From Rhizomucor pusillus (Eukaryota; Mucoromycota; Mucoromycetes; Mucorales; Lichtheimiaceae): a stretch of 64,000 bases of DNA. Below the pieces are notes generated by a model. It saw only the letters and a list, made by a program, of their open reading frames with translations, had not been told where the DNA came from and made no database searches. How positions within the stretch are numbered: the stretch's first letter is position 1; each line of letters starts with the position of its first letter. A program made the position numbers and the translations under genes. This document shows positions 10,621-21,367 of this stretch, in pieces. The DNA is taken from assembly GCA_900175165.2 (NCBI GenBank), contig FWWN02000704.1:62001-126000 (forward strand), given 5' to 3'.

Positions 10621-13306
10621 TATCTTGAAGGAGTGTGATGAGAGAAGAACAAATAAACGAATGTAAGGATGGGTTAAATCAATGAAAGAAGATAGCATGC
10701 TTCTTCGTTGGGTGGAACATTCGCAATGCACAGCAATTTGGTTCTTTTCAATCGTAAATGAATATTCTGCTTTCAAATTACCGAGCCCCTGACAACCACA
10801 AGAAACATGAACGACATTTACTGATACGTTGTCACTGCAAATCTTCAGGAACAAGAAACTCAACTTACATCATAGGACCAAGTGTAAGCATACAATTGCT
10901 CAGGGTAGAATAATTTGATTCGCAGTCTCTTTAAATCGAAGCTGATGAAGTCATACCGAGAATCCAATGATAGAAGAATTAATTTGTGCATTTTTGCTAT
11001 CATGTAATATTTATGCTTTATACCGAAAGCGGCAGCCTCATGCAAACCTTGCGCTTCGGAGTGTAACGATGGTGCACGGACCGGGTTTGATCAACTACTC
11101 GCTCGGGTGCAACAGAGCGTCGCAAATGAATTTGCCTTGAAGAGTTCAAAAATTGAACAGAAATAAAAGAGAAGGTAATTTATTGATTGTAAAAATGGAT
11201 TGTTTGTAAAAATATGTTATTTGGAGAGGAGACATGGGACCCCTTTTGCACGTTTTTCTTTCCTCTATTGTTTTGTGTTGTGCTGCCGTGCCCACTGTTC
11301 TAAAAGGATAGTAAGATGTTTTGCGCAACAGAACTTGTCCGATCTTCTTTCCCGAAGTAAGGACAAGGCAAAGAGAGATCACTCCCCGGCCTCAAGTTAT
11401 TGTTCGCCCTGCTTGAAATCCGGGTTCCCGCTTGTCCGCTGACGAATGTCGAAGGGAACTAATGTTCAAGAACTTGGATGAGATTGTCGATTATGGATCT
11501 TTGCTACTTGCTCTGCCTGCTCACCCCTGTCTGAAAGTCTTCTGAAACCGGTGCGCGCGCAACCAGGTTTTCCTACCCGCCTTCTATGGTCGATCCCACC
11601 TTCCTCTTGGAGGGACGGATCCATTCAAAGTTCGGTTGCTTCCTTTTTCTTCGCCTTGACTGTTTGCTACTCTTGCCTTAGGATGGGCTCTCAGCTGAAA
11701 AAAGTGAAGTGTACGCGAGTTCCGCTGATCTTGGTTGTCTGCCCACATTGGCCGAGTCTCAAGCATCGCGGTATCTGCTCGTACAACAAGCGCACGGTGA
11801 TGAGAGCGGGGTGAATCCTTGCCTCACTGGCAGATGATACGAATGGGCCCACTCATCTGAGCGTGAGATACAGTAGCTAGTCTTAATCTTTAGATAGTCT
11901 TGTCTTTTGTCCACGATGTACTAGCTAGAATTTCCTCTTGCTTTTACACGTGTAAATAAATAGCAATATTTCTTTCAGGACTAGTCGCGTTTCTTTTGCT
12001 TGAGTATGGACAGAAGCGTGAGCATTTCCTGAATCTACCCGTACGCTGTTTTCCTCGATCTTTCTGATCGATCGCAATTGGTGACATGAGGAAACCTCCG
12101 TTAATCAAGAAACGAGCTATACGAAGAGACGCGTCGCCGCGTTGTGAACCCGACTGCATACCCGTAGGCATCGAAGGCACATGTACAGGTTCACTCTCTC
12201 TCTCTCTCTAAAACTACGCCATTTTGCTTGTACAGGTAGATGCGTTTTCTCTCTGCTAGACGAATAGAAGTTGGCCGTATAGCACAGTGTCTGGCGACCT
12301 TGATTTCCTTCCTCCTGGTTAGCTTGTGAGCTTTTGTCGCAAAAACGTCTTTGTAAGTTTCGGCGTTTCTGTCACATCGTAGGAAACAGGAATAGTTTAG
12401 TACTTTGGATATCATCGTTCAAGTTTCTCTGTCGAAGGAGAATGCACTCCTCGGCTGATGCGATAGGCTCATATGAACCGCCTGGCTCGCAAACTGTGGT
12501 TTGTGTTAAATCCAGAACTTTTGCCTGTCAGTTCATTTAGAGCTGACCGATGTCTCCTCTCTTCGTGCGACAGTCTCTGATGTAGTTGGGAGTAAGCGTA
12601 TGATTCTCTGCAAGCTACAGTGGCTCTGTCTTGTGGGCTTTCAGCACTTAAAATTGAATTGAAAAAGAAAATGGATACAAAAAGGACCTTCATCGTCCTT
12701 TGCCTTTTGGCAGAATAAACATCTTAAGTTTAGCTGTAGAGGTCTTAGACTCCATGTCCAGCATCACACTGTAAATTTTTATTTTTAGTATAGACTCTTA
12801 TAATGATACTTCTCTTGGATCTTTGATTCAATATAAATAGTTTGTTGGTCCTTTATTTGATCATACATTGTTCTCACTGAATGATCATATTGATCTCAAC
12901 GTAACACGCGGCTGTGATGTCCTGTTTCCATATCAAATTATATATATCAGAGTGTCATAGTGCAAAAGGGTCTTGGTATATGCTTCAATATATTATATTT
13001 GTCTTTTAATTATTGTACTGTATTACTACAAGTTTATCTGCATGAACTTTTCAATTTAGTTATTGAAACTGAATATAGTTTGTTACGGTCAGTTCTGCAG
13101 ATTTCTGATGAAATTCAGTGTAATTTCGTGATGAGTTTTGCATGTAAACGTGAAGTGCTGTATATCACGTCCAAAGGAAGGCAAGACATAACTGCAACGT
13201 AAGTTCCTCATGCATCCATTCTTCATGTATGGCCACTAAATGGATCCGCATGTTTGATTTCCGTCCGGCTTGAATGTGACACACAACTTTTCCTTGGATA
13301 TTGAAT
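10621..13306. other. Gene-poor region with coding-like relics
   Basis: No intact gene recognised in 2.7 kb. Between about 11440 and 11840 all three plus frames carry short coding-looking pieces (for example NLDEIVDYGSLLLALPAHP, then in another frame ESQASRYLLVQQAHGDE). This is the pattern of a decayed gene, but I cannot name it. A (CT)8 run lies at 12194-12209. The last 500 bp are AT-rich and end in the 5' flank of VPS52. Confidence 0.4.
12194..12209. repeat. (CT)8 microsatellite
   Basis: Sixteen bases of uninterrupted CT dinucleotide in intergenic DNA. Confidence 0.9.
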
Positions 13307-16203
13307 ATGGAAGCTGCAGACGCCTCCATCAATGAGAGCAAAAGCCCCATTGATGCAGACAAAGCACTGCCCGCAGTACCTTCCTCTGATGAAGAAGAGT
13401 CTACTTCTGACACGAGCAAAGCGACGACACCAGCTTTGAAGGAACTCGACTTGTTGCTAGAGAATGACAAGGAAAAGGCTAGTTCACACGCAGCGGCAGC
13501 ACGCGCAGAACAAAGTTGTAACATGGTTGCATAGGATGATCCAGTCGATCTGCTCGACGAGGATCTCGATTTTTATGACATTACATTTGACGAAGTAGAT
13601 GGTGAGACTAGTTAAAGTGTTCTGGCGATCGAGACCAGTGTCCTCACATACGATGTAAATCGTAGATCGTATTTCTGCTTTCCAAGAAGATGAGTTTGTA
13701 CGACAAGCCTTGGAGAATGATATGGACCTACGAGAATATGCACGACAAATCGAACAAGAACGGCATACTGTCCAGAAGGATCTCGAAAATGATTGTAATG
13801 ACTTTGAATGATATATGCTTTCATTGACTAGCATGAATTAACATTCTAAAGATATGCGACAGATACAATCCTTTGTCAATCTCCACAATGAAATACAGGT
13901 ATCGTCATCAAAGCCCAGTCAATGATTTTATATCATAGCATTGACCACATGGATTGCTTAGACCTGCGACGAAGTTTTGGGAAGGATGGAGGAACTCTTG
14001 AGTGTGTTTCAGAGTGATCTGGGCAATATCAGCGGCGAGATCAAGAACCTGCAGGAGAGATCATCTCAAATGAGCATCAAGCTCAAGAATCGCAAGGTAT
14101 GGAGGTATGCCATTAACTAGAAATTCCATGTAATAACCATTGTTTATAGACTGTGGAGACCAAATTGAGCAAATGTTTACGGGGCATGGTGATTCCTCCG
14201 GATGCTATCAAGTATGATGATGATAGACAAACCATGTAATATGGATATGATTGATTGATAACGTGCGAATTACAGGAAAATCACGGAAGACCAGGTGGAT
14301 GAAGTGTGGTTACAATATTTGCTCGGCGTCAATCAGCAAATGCGGTTCGTCAAGGCGAATCAGAACAAACCGATTAAAGCCCTTCGAAATGTGGGCCCTG
14401 AACTGGAGAAACTTCGGCTGAAAGCAGCATCAACTATCCGCGATTTCTTTATTGAGCGGATCCACGCTTTACTTGTACCGAATACTAATGTGCAAATTAT
14501 GCAACAATCTGTCTTTTTAAAATACAAAGAACTACATCAGTTTGTTATTGAGAGACATCAGGATGCTGCATCGGAGATACGACAAACATACATCAATGCT
14601 CTGCGATGGTATTTTCACAACCACTTTGAACGATACAGCAGAGGATTATCAAAATTACAGACGGTGACTGCCGATAAGACGGATCTAATAGGCGTCGAAG
14701 AGAATCAAAGAAAAAGTAAGTTTAGCTCTTAAAATTAGCTTATTGGGATCAAATTCTCATCCTGACAAACGTCAAGGTCTGTTATTTGGAGGAGCAAAGG
14801 TTGCTCTAAAGGACAAGGTCAACGTATTTGCACTTGGCGATCGAAGTGACGCCTTGCGCATGCAAGATCAGAGCGTGATTCTGGTTCACGTCGCAGAAGA
14901 CAAGGACCAGGTATGCAAATAGCCCGTAAAAGATATCGAGGATGAACTATTAATATCTTTTTGTTAGAAATATCAATTCGAACAGCTCTTTCGCAGCTTT
15001 AACCTTACATTAATCGATAATGCCAGTTCAGAATACCTCTTTATTTATGAGTTCTTTTCAACTCGTGATACCAAGAAATCGGCTGACACAGCCAAGCACA
15101 TTTTCCAGCAAATATTCGAATCCACAGAAAGAGTTGGATTGGTAAATGTGAACATGGAGTGTTCGATATCCGCTATTTACTGATGCATTTTTTAAAGAAC
15201 TTTACAAAAGCATATATTGAAAACTCTTACGACGCTGTGGGTATCCTTTTGTGTATACGTATCAACACACAGTTGGCTCTAGAGTTACAGCGCCGAAGGG
15301 TGCCAGCAATGGAAGGATACACCAACTCGACAAACATGCTTCTGTGGCCTCGATTCCAGCATATAATGACACTGCACACTGAAAGCCTAAAGCGAATGGC
15401 GGCTTCAAAGTCGGTTATTGGCAGCGTCAAAGATATACATCCTCACTACGTAACGAGACGATATGCCGAGTTTGCAGCCTCGCTTTTGATTTTAAATGAA
15501 GGTTACGATGATGCTATTCTGATCAACAGCGTGCAGAAACTACGAAATGAATTTGAAGGATTGCTGGCACGAATGGCAAAAGAGTTTACGGAGCCTGCAA
15601 GGAGGATAGCTTTTCTTATAAACAATTACGACGTGATTGCTTCCGTTTTCCAGGTAAACACGTCAGCTGCGGTGCATGAAAGAAATACATGTTACTTAAT
15701 AGCATCATAAAACCAGGAAGCGCACAGTCGAGCAGTGGAAGGTGAACTTGAGCATGTTAGGCAGCTTCTATCGCTGCATACGGGAGCATTTGTCGATGAG
15801 CAGCTTATGCCTTACTTTGGACCCATGGTGACCATCGTGAAAAGATCAGAGCAAACAAAGGACATTGAGCAATTTGAAAAAGGTAACATAACTAAATTAA
15901 ATCTGACTCGGCTTCCCTTTGAAAAGAGAAGTTTAACAACGTTCATTAGGAGAATTGCAGCGTGTATGCCATCACTTTGCGCAAAACTGGCGATCTTCCC
16001 TAACTTCCGTCAATGCATCTGTTATCCAATACTTTAGTAATTTCAGAAACGGCACTACCGTCCTCCACGCTGTCCTCGGCCAACTCATCATGTATTATAC
16101 CAAGTTCCTCGATATTTTAGAACAGCGAGGCGTCACAGGTATTCAACCAGTGGGCGTCCAAACCGTGATGGTCGAGATAAAAAAGTTTCGAAGCACTTTT
16201 TGA
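13307..16203 (+). CDS. VPS52: Vps52/Sac2, subunit of the GARP (and EARP-type) tethering complex
   Basis: Twelve exons: 13307-13481, 13545-13601, 13666-13794, 13852-13898, 13962-14096, 14150-14211, 14276-14715, 14777-14910, 14968-15141, 15198-15653, 15717-15882, 15950-16203; 742 residues in frame throughout. Vps52 binds Vps51/53/54 and tethers endosome-derived vesicles at the trans-Golgi. A Ser/Glu-rich N-terminus is followed by coiled coil (DFYDITFDE, EYARQIEQERHTVQKDLE, IQSFVNLHNEIQTCDEVL), then the conserved body: LLVPNTNVQIMQQSVFLKYKEL, LLFGGAKVALKDKVNVF, YDAVGILLCIRIN, FSNFRNGTTVL. The apparent frameshift at about 15142 is a 56-nt intron (GTAAAT..TTTAAAG), not a lesion. The first junction (donor GTTCAC at 13482, acceptor CCAG at 13544) is the least certain. 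It converges on the OTUB1 gene, with 39 bp between stops. Confidence 0.93.
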
Positions 16204-16242
16204 TGTAATATATATTTCTTGCCCTTTCCTGGTTCAAAAACG

Positions 16243-17344
16243 CTATTGGCTTTTTTCATACAGAATATCATAATGACCTGTGGTTCAATGAGTTAAATGA
16301 TATTCGCATTGCAGATTCGCATTGCAGAGTACAAATCAATTTCAATAGCTTACCTGGTCGATAGATAAGCCTAAACGGTTTCTTTCCTTCCTTGTTGCTT
16401 TCATCGGGCCAGAAATCGTGAACAGCCGGTGCTTCATCTGCACTGCCGTCTAGATATACAATTTGCACAGGTACATCCAGTGCTTTGCTTAATGCAATGA
16501 TCTGCAAATGATCCGATTCACGGCCAAAAGCTTCAACATGCATTGCACAGAATTCGTCGATGGATATCATCTCAACAACGAGGAATGGTTCGTACTCTGC
16601 AGAGTGGATGCGTAGATAAGCAGACGCTACGAACCGTAGGTGCATTACAATAGCATTGCTGATTTCTTCCGATTGGAAATTGACTAGAAGCATATCCCGA
16701 TCATTGACACGCTGTGGAAGTTGTTCAAACTGTTCGAGTGTGATCTCGTAAAAGTCTTCAAATGCTAGTTTTTGAAAGCCTGCACGCTCCAACATGTCCG
16801 GTGTCGATTTGAGTTTGGCGAGAGCGGCTTCGTATGCATCCTTATTGTTGATTAGACTCTCAAACCAAGCAAACGCAAAAGCTTTTCAAGTCCAATATGC
16901 ACTTCATCAATACCGTAATCACTCTAAATTCTGCGTTTTTGACCCTACCTCTGAAGAAACAGTTGCCTGTATAGTTGCTTAGTTTCTAGAATGTTTCACA
17001 AAATATTACGACTTACCATCGCCGCGACAGCGTCGAATGCTATCTGAAGTTTCACTAAGTTTCTATACACACGATAGTTAGAGCATTGTTCATTCTCGGT
17101 TCAACCAGACATACCTTGACTTTACGAAGGAATGGCTCATTCTCCTTGTACTCTTCCTCCAATTTAGAGATGGGTTCCTCTTGGCAGACAAGCGGGATCT
17201 ATGTAATACATGAGCATGCACGATAAAGTCATTTTCGCTTCAGGACAGCTAGACCTTGAGTGCTTCTTCGTCCTTAATCTTTTGCTCGAACTCGAGTATT
17301 TGCTCGTCAGTCAATTGTGGTTCCTGCTGCTGCTGATCGGACAT
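16243..17344 (-). CDS. OTUB1: OTUB1-type ubiquitin thioesterase (OTU cysteine protease)
   Basis: Six exons: 17344-17255, 17198-17115, 17062-17017, 16966-16949, 16881-16354, 16277-16243; 266 residues, like animal OTUB1 (271). It hydrolyses ubiquitin isopeptide bonds; family members prefer K48 chains and can inhibit E2 enzymes. The N-terminus is a Gln-rich stretch and charged helix (EEEYKENEPFLRKVKKL). The catalytic Asp and Cys lie in RGDGNCFFRAFAFAWF, assembled across three exons, with the Cys in an exon of only 18 nt. The middle has VEMISIDEFCAMHVEAFGRESDH and IIALSKALDVPVQIVYLD. The catalytic His comes from the last exon: YRPGHYDILYEKSQ. Exon 5 read alone runs through the final splice into intron sequence and loses that His. 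Soluble; no signal or membrane segment. A GAA/TTC repeat sits directly upstream of the ATG. Confidence 0.93.
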
Positions 17345-17348
17345 TATG

Positions 17349-17385
17349 GAAGAAGAAGAAGAAGAAAAAGAAGAAGAAGAAGAAG
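17349..17385. repeat. (GAA)n trinucleotide tract upstream of OTUB1
   Basis: About 37 bases of GAA repeat with one interruption. On the OTUB1 sense strand it is TTC-rich, ending a few bases before the start codon, so it lies in the 5' leader or core promoter. Confidence 0.85.
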
Positions 17386-17825
17386 CTAGCAGCAGCGCGG
17401 AAACTGTTCATGCAAAGTTCAATATCCTTCCGCATTGTACAACACGTCACGAAAGAGTCGACATTTTTTGTTAGCAATGTCTGCTGGTGATGGTAACCAA
17501 CAATCATATTCAAAAAAAAATGGATATGTAACAAAATGGAGTTAACGATGTGAATTGAAAATATTTTCTCCAGCTACAAGAAATTACATCTGTGAGCGTT
17601 TTATAGCTTTGAAAGGACGCAAACAAGCAATCTCTTTAATAACTCCACGCCAGATTATTTTCAATAAACAGTAGCTCGATCCTCATTACTACCTGTGTCA
17701 GGCATTGTTGTTCCAGACTGCATCGGAGATTCCTGCTGTAAAGCAAACCCACGCAAAGTGATCGACGCATTTTTGGCTCCTCGGCTTCCAAGTTGGTGGG
17801 GCTCATATGTAAAGCCTTTTGAACA

Positions 17826-18842
17826 ATGTCACTACAAAGGGAAGAGCTCCTTCTTGCTGGAAGGAAGAAGGTATCCACAGGAACTTTCAGTGTCGGTCCT
17901 GTACGAAAAGTGTAATAATATCCTTTACAGCTTAAAGAGTTTCAGCGCCGCAAAAGTCTCAATACCAACAACAGCTCCGGATCTGCAAACCAAAAGACAT
18001 CTCGACACTGGCGACACCATTCACTAATTATTCATTCATGCAATGATCTCGTTAACCGAGATGACCCAGCAATTTTGACACCTGCCTCCACCGTAGCCTC
18101 ACCAACAAGCCTTGCATTTTTATCTGAGATTGAAGAAGAGGAGCAAGTAGAGCAGTGTTCGATTGTGAAAGAGATATCTTGTATTAAAAGGTTTACCAAG
18201 TAGCTCGATCCAAGCTGAACGCTATCCTTCACCTCCTCTCGAGAACGATGTTACGGTACGATGATCTTGTAGAAACTACACTTTCTTGTGCAACATGAAT
18301 CTAATTGTGAACAGGGACCGCCGGTACCTTGCCCGACGGCATCAACGCCATCTATCATCTCCAATGAACAACAACAGCAGCGTCGTTTACAGTATGCTCG
18401 ACATGAACGGTCACAGAGCATGGCACATAATTATTACTCGAAGCAGTTCCCTACCACCTGGGAGCACGCTAGGAGACAGTCACCGCAACCGCTGGGAAAC
18501 TTGGATGAAGCTTTGATCTGGATCCAGCAGAATAACAGACTCGTGCAAGAAAATGAACGACTCAAGAGGGAGCTTAACGCGGCTATGGCAGATAAAGCAC
18601 GATTAAAGGAAATGTTGGCTCAGACTGAACACGAGTTGCAAGCATTAAAGCAGCAGCAACAACAACAGCAGTTGAATACTTACTCGATGGCTCGACAGGA
18701 TGAAGATGAGCAAGAGCAAGAGCAAGAGTTCAAGAAGCGGATTCGATGTGTACATACAGAAGAACGAGCACGATGGTCAGAGATCGTGGATAGCCTTGAG
18801 CAAGAAATTAGACAGTTGCGTCTAGCGTCGAGATCACAGTAA
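17826..18842 (+). CDS. Golgin-like coiled-coil protein (fragmented 5' exons)
   Basis: A gene hidden by short exons. Exon 1, 17826-17870, encodes MSLQREELLLAGRKK; a 60-nt intron follows (GTATCC..TTTACAG). Exon 2 begins at 17931 with LKEFQRRKSLNTNNSSG and is open past 18140 (SLAFLSEIEEEEQ). A short third exon, whose limits I cannot fix (about 18193-18255), ends YPSPPLENDVT at donor 18256. The last exon, 18315-18842, is open to the stop and carries heptad-like coiled coil (NNRLVQENERLKRELNAAMA, RLKEMLAQTEHELQAL), a Gln run and an acidic DEDEQEQEQE. The spliced start LLLAGRKKLKEFQRRKS strongly resembles the N-termini of golgins and related coiled-coil tethers (LAAARKKLxxYQ/FxxR). Length is about 285 residues. 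A role at the Golgi is inference. The upstream 480 bp to OTUB1 is shared divergent 5' flank. Confidence 0.6.
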
Positions 18843-19089
18843 CAGACTCTTTGTATACCCACTGTATCAATTATGCATATATACCTTTTTTTCCCTCAAT
18901 GATATGTCCTATGAAATGAAAATTGTGTGGTCAACTTTTGTTTTGTTTCCAAACTTGCAGTATGAGATCCCATCTTCATTCGTTATGCAGCAGCTTTTGT
19001 TTTCATTCGTTGCGTAGACGAGAAGAACGAATCAAAATTTCATGCACGTGCACCCAGTTGGTAAGCTCAAGGTGGCTGGAGGACCGGAA

Positions 19090-19095
19090 TATAAA
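19090..19095 (+). promoter_or_regulatory. TATA box of the Ssb-type Hsp70 gene
   Basis: TATAAA lies 92 bp upstream of the ATG at 19187, followed by a T-rich run and a pyrimidine-rich leader (CCTCCTCTTCCTTTCTTTTC), as expected for a strongly expressed fungal gene. No clear array of nGAAn heat-shock elements is visible nearby. Confidence 0.55.
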
Positions 19096-19186
19096 TTTTT
19101 TTTGTGCTTATAACGGAGCCGGACCTGTCAGAAAAATAGTTCCTCCTCTTCCTTTCTTTTCTCAAAAGTTTTCCTCTGCAAGAAAA

Positions 19187-21172
19187 ATGTCTGCCGAATA
19201 CGAGGGTGCCATCGGTATCGACTTGGGTACAACGTAAGGATCTGCGTATAAAAGTACGAAGAACCTTGGAAACTGATATATATTGTTTTATCAACTAGCT
19301 ACTCCTGCGTTGGTGTCTGGGAGTCTGAGCGCGTTGAAATCATTGCCAACGAACAGGGCAACCGCACCACCCCCTCCTACGTCGCCTTCTCTGACAACGA
19401 GCGTTTGATTGGTGATGCCGCCAAGAACCAGGCTGCCATGAACCCCAAGAACACCGTCTTTGACGCTAAGCGTCTCATCGGCCGTCGTTTCGATGACCCC
19501 GAAGTTAAGGCTGACATGGTCAACTGGCCCTTCACTGTTACCGAGCAAAACGGCAACCCCTTCATCCAGGTCGAGTTCGAAGGTCAAACCAAGACCTACT
19601 CACCTCAAGGTAAGAGAATTTTTTTCATTGGTTTCCAAAGCCGGAGTTGTGCACTGACATTGAAAAAATTAAGAAATCTCGTCCATGGTCCTCATCAAAA
19701 TGAAGGAAATTGCTGAGGCTAAGCTTGGCAAGAAGGTCACCAAGGCCGTCGTTACCGTCCCTGCCTACTTCAACGACTCCCAGCGTCAGGCTACCAAGGA
19801 CGCCGGTACTATCGCCGGTTTGGAAGTCCTCCGTATCATCAACGAACCCACTGCCGCTGCTATCGCTTATGGCTTGGATGCTAACGACAAGAAGGAAAAG
19901 AACGTTCTCATTTTCGACTTGGGTGGTGGTACCTTCGATGTCTCTCTTTTGACCATCTCCGGTGGTGTCTTCGCCGTCAAGGCTACTGCTGGTAACACCC
20001 ACTTGGGTGGTGAGGATTTCGACAACAACCTCGTGAACCACTTTGTCCAGGAGATCAAGCGCAAGCACAAGAAGGATATCTCTGGCGATGCCCGTGCTCT
20101 CCGTCGTCTCCGCTCTGCCTCCGAGCGTGCTAAGCGCACCTTGTCTTCCTTGACCCAGACCACCGTCGAAGTCGACTCTCTCTTCGAGGGCATTGACTTC
20201 CAGTCCAACATCACCCGTGCCAAGTTCGAGGAAATCAACTCCACTGCTTTCGCCAGCACCGTCGAGCCCGTCGAGCGTGTCTTGAAGGACTCGAAGATTG
20301 ACAAGAAGGACGTTGATGAAATCGTCCTTGTTGGTGGTTCCACCCGTATTCCCAAGATCCAATCCCTCCTCCAGGACTTCTTTGGTGGCAAGGAATTGAA
20401 CAAGTCCATCAACCCCGACGAAGCCGTTGCCTACGGTGCTGCCGTCCAGGCTGCCGTCCTTACCAACCAGGCTGGTAACGAGAAGACCCAAGACTTGTTG
20501 CTTTTGGACGTTGTTCCTCTCTCTCTTGGTGTCGAAATGCAAGGCGGTATCATGGCTGTTGTTGTTCCCCGCAACACCCCCATTCCCTGCCAGAAGTCCA
20601 AGGTCTTCACCACCTCCGCTGACAACCAGACCACCGTCACCTTCCCTGTCTACGAAGGTGAGCGCTTGATGACCAAGGAAAACAACATGCTCGGTGAATT
20701 CTCCCTCAACGGTTTGGTCCCCGCTCCCCGTGGAACTCCCGAACTTCTCTGCACTTTCGACTTGGATGCCAACGGTATCTTGAAGGTCACTGCTCAGGAC
20801 AAGACCACTGGTCGCAAGGCTGATGTCACTATCTCCAACTCCACCCGTCTCTCTGCTGCCGATATCGAGCGCATGGTTGAGGATGCCGCCAAGAACGCCG
20901 AATCTGACAAGAAGCGTGAGGCTTTGGTCCAGGCCAAGCAAGACCTCGAGTCCTACGTCTACCAGGTTGAGAACAACATCTCTGACCCCAACGTCAACAT
21001 GAAGCTTCGCCGTGGTGATCGTGAGGCCATCGAGACCGCTCTCGCTGAAGCCATGGAATTCTTGGACATCTCTGCTGAGGATGCTTCCGTTGACGACATC
21101 AAGGGTGCTCAAACCAAGCTCAAGCGTGCTGCCACGCGTGCCTTCGCTCACGTCTACTCCACCCGCCGTTAA
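19187..21172 (+). CDS. SSB1: Ribosome-associated Hsp70 chaperone (Ssb type)
   Basis: Three exons, 19187-19233, 19299-19609 and 19674-21172, give 618 residues (yeast Ssb1 has 613). Ssb binds ribosomes and nascent chains with its J-partner Zuo1/Ssz1. The ATPase domain has all signatures: [41 protein letters not shown]. The start AIGIDLGTT and the linker [14 protein letters not shown] are canonical. The C-terminus ends [10 protein letters not shown] with no EEVD, and the lid segment [20 protein letters not shown] aligns with the Ssb region IEAALSDALAALQIEDPSAD. Both features point to Ssb rather than Ssa. Codon choice is strongly biased (GGT, AAG, GTC, TCC), fitting very high expression; this bias also opens a spurious long frame on the opposite strand. 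The assignment of Ssb over Ssa is from memory of family features, not an alignment. Confidence 0.92.
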
Positions 21173-21367
21173 GTCCATAATCCTGTGTAGGAGCGCGCGA
21201 CATTTTTCTTTTCCTTTCTTACTTTGCATCTCTTACTCCGTTTGTCTTTGCATTGGAAACATGTATAATTTTCTTCTTTCTATCGCTTTTTTGTGCATAG
21301 ATTGTATCATCTACAATTAAAGCCCTTTCGTTGGTTTTGTTTGGCTACATAAAGTGCCAGAACTATC

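Noticed and set aside
13482..13544. In-frame TAG early in VPS52 taken as a truncation
   Set aside because: It lies in a 63-nt intron that joins the first acidic exon to IDLLDEDLDFYD in phase; the junction is weak but sufficient.
15142..15197. Apparent frameshift in VPS52
   Set aside because: A 56-nt GT-AG intron with a TACTGAT branch site restores the frame and the family sequence.
19625..21229. 534-codon open frame on the minus strand opposite the Hsp70 gene
   Set aside because: It mirrors the strongly biased codons of Ssb (few TTA, CTA and TCA codons), giving Leu/Val/Gly-rich repetitive sequence without any known motif.
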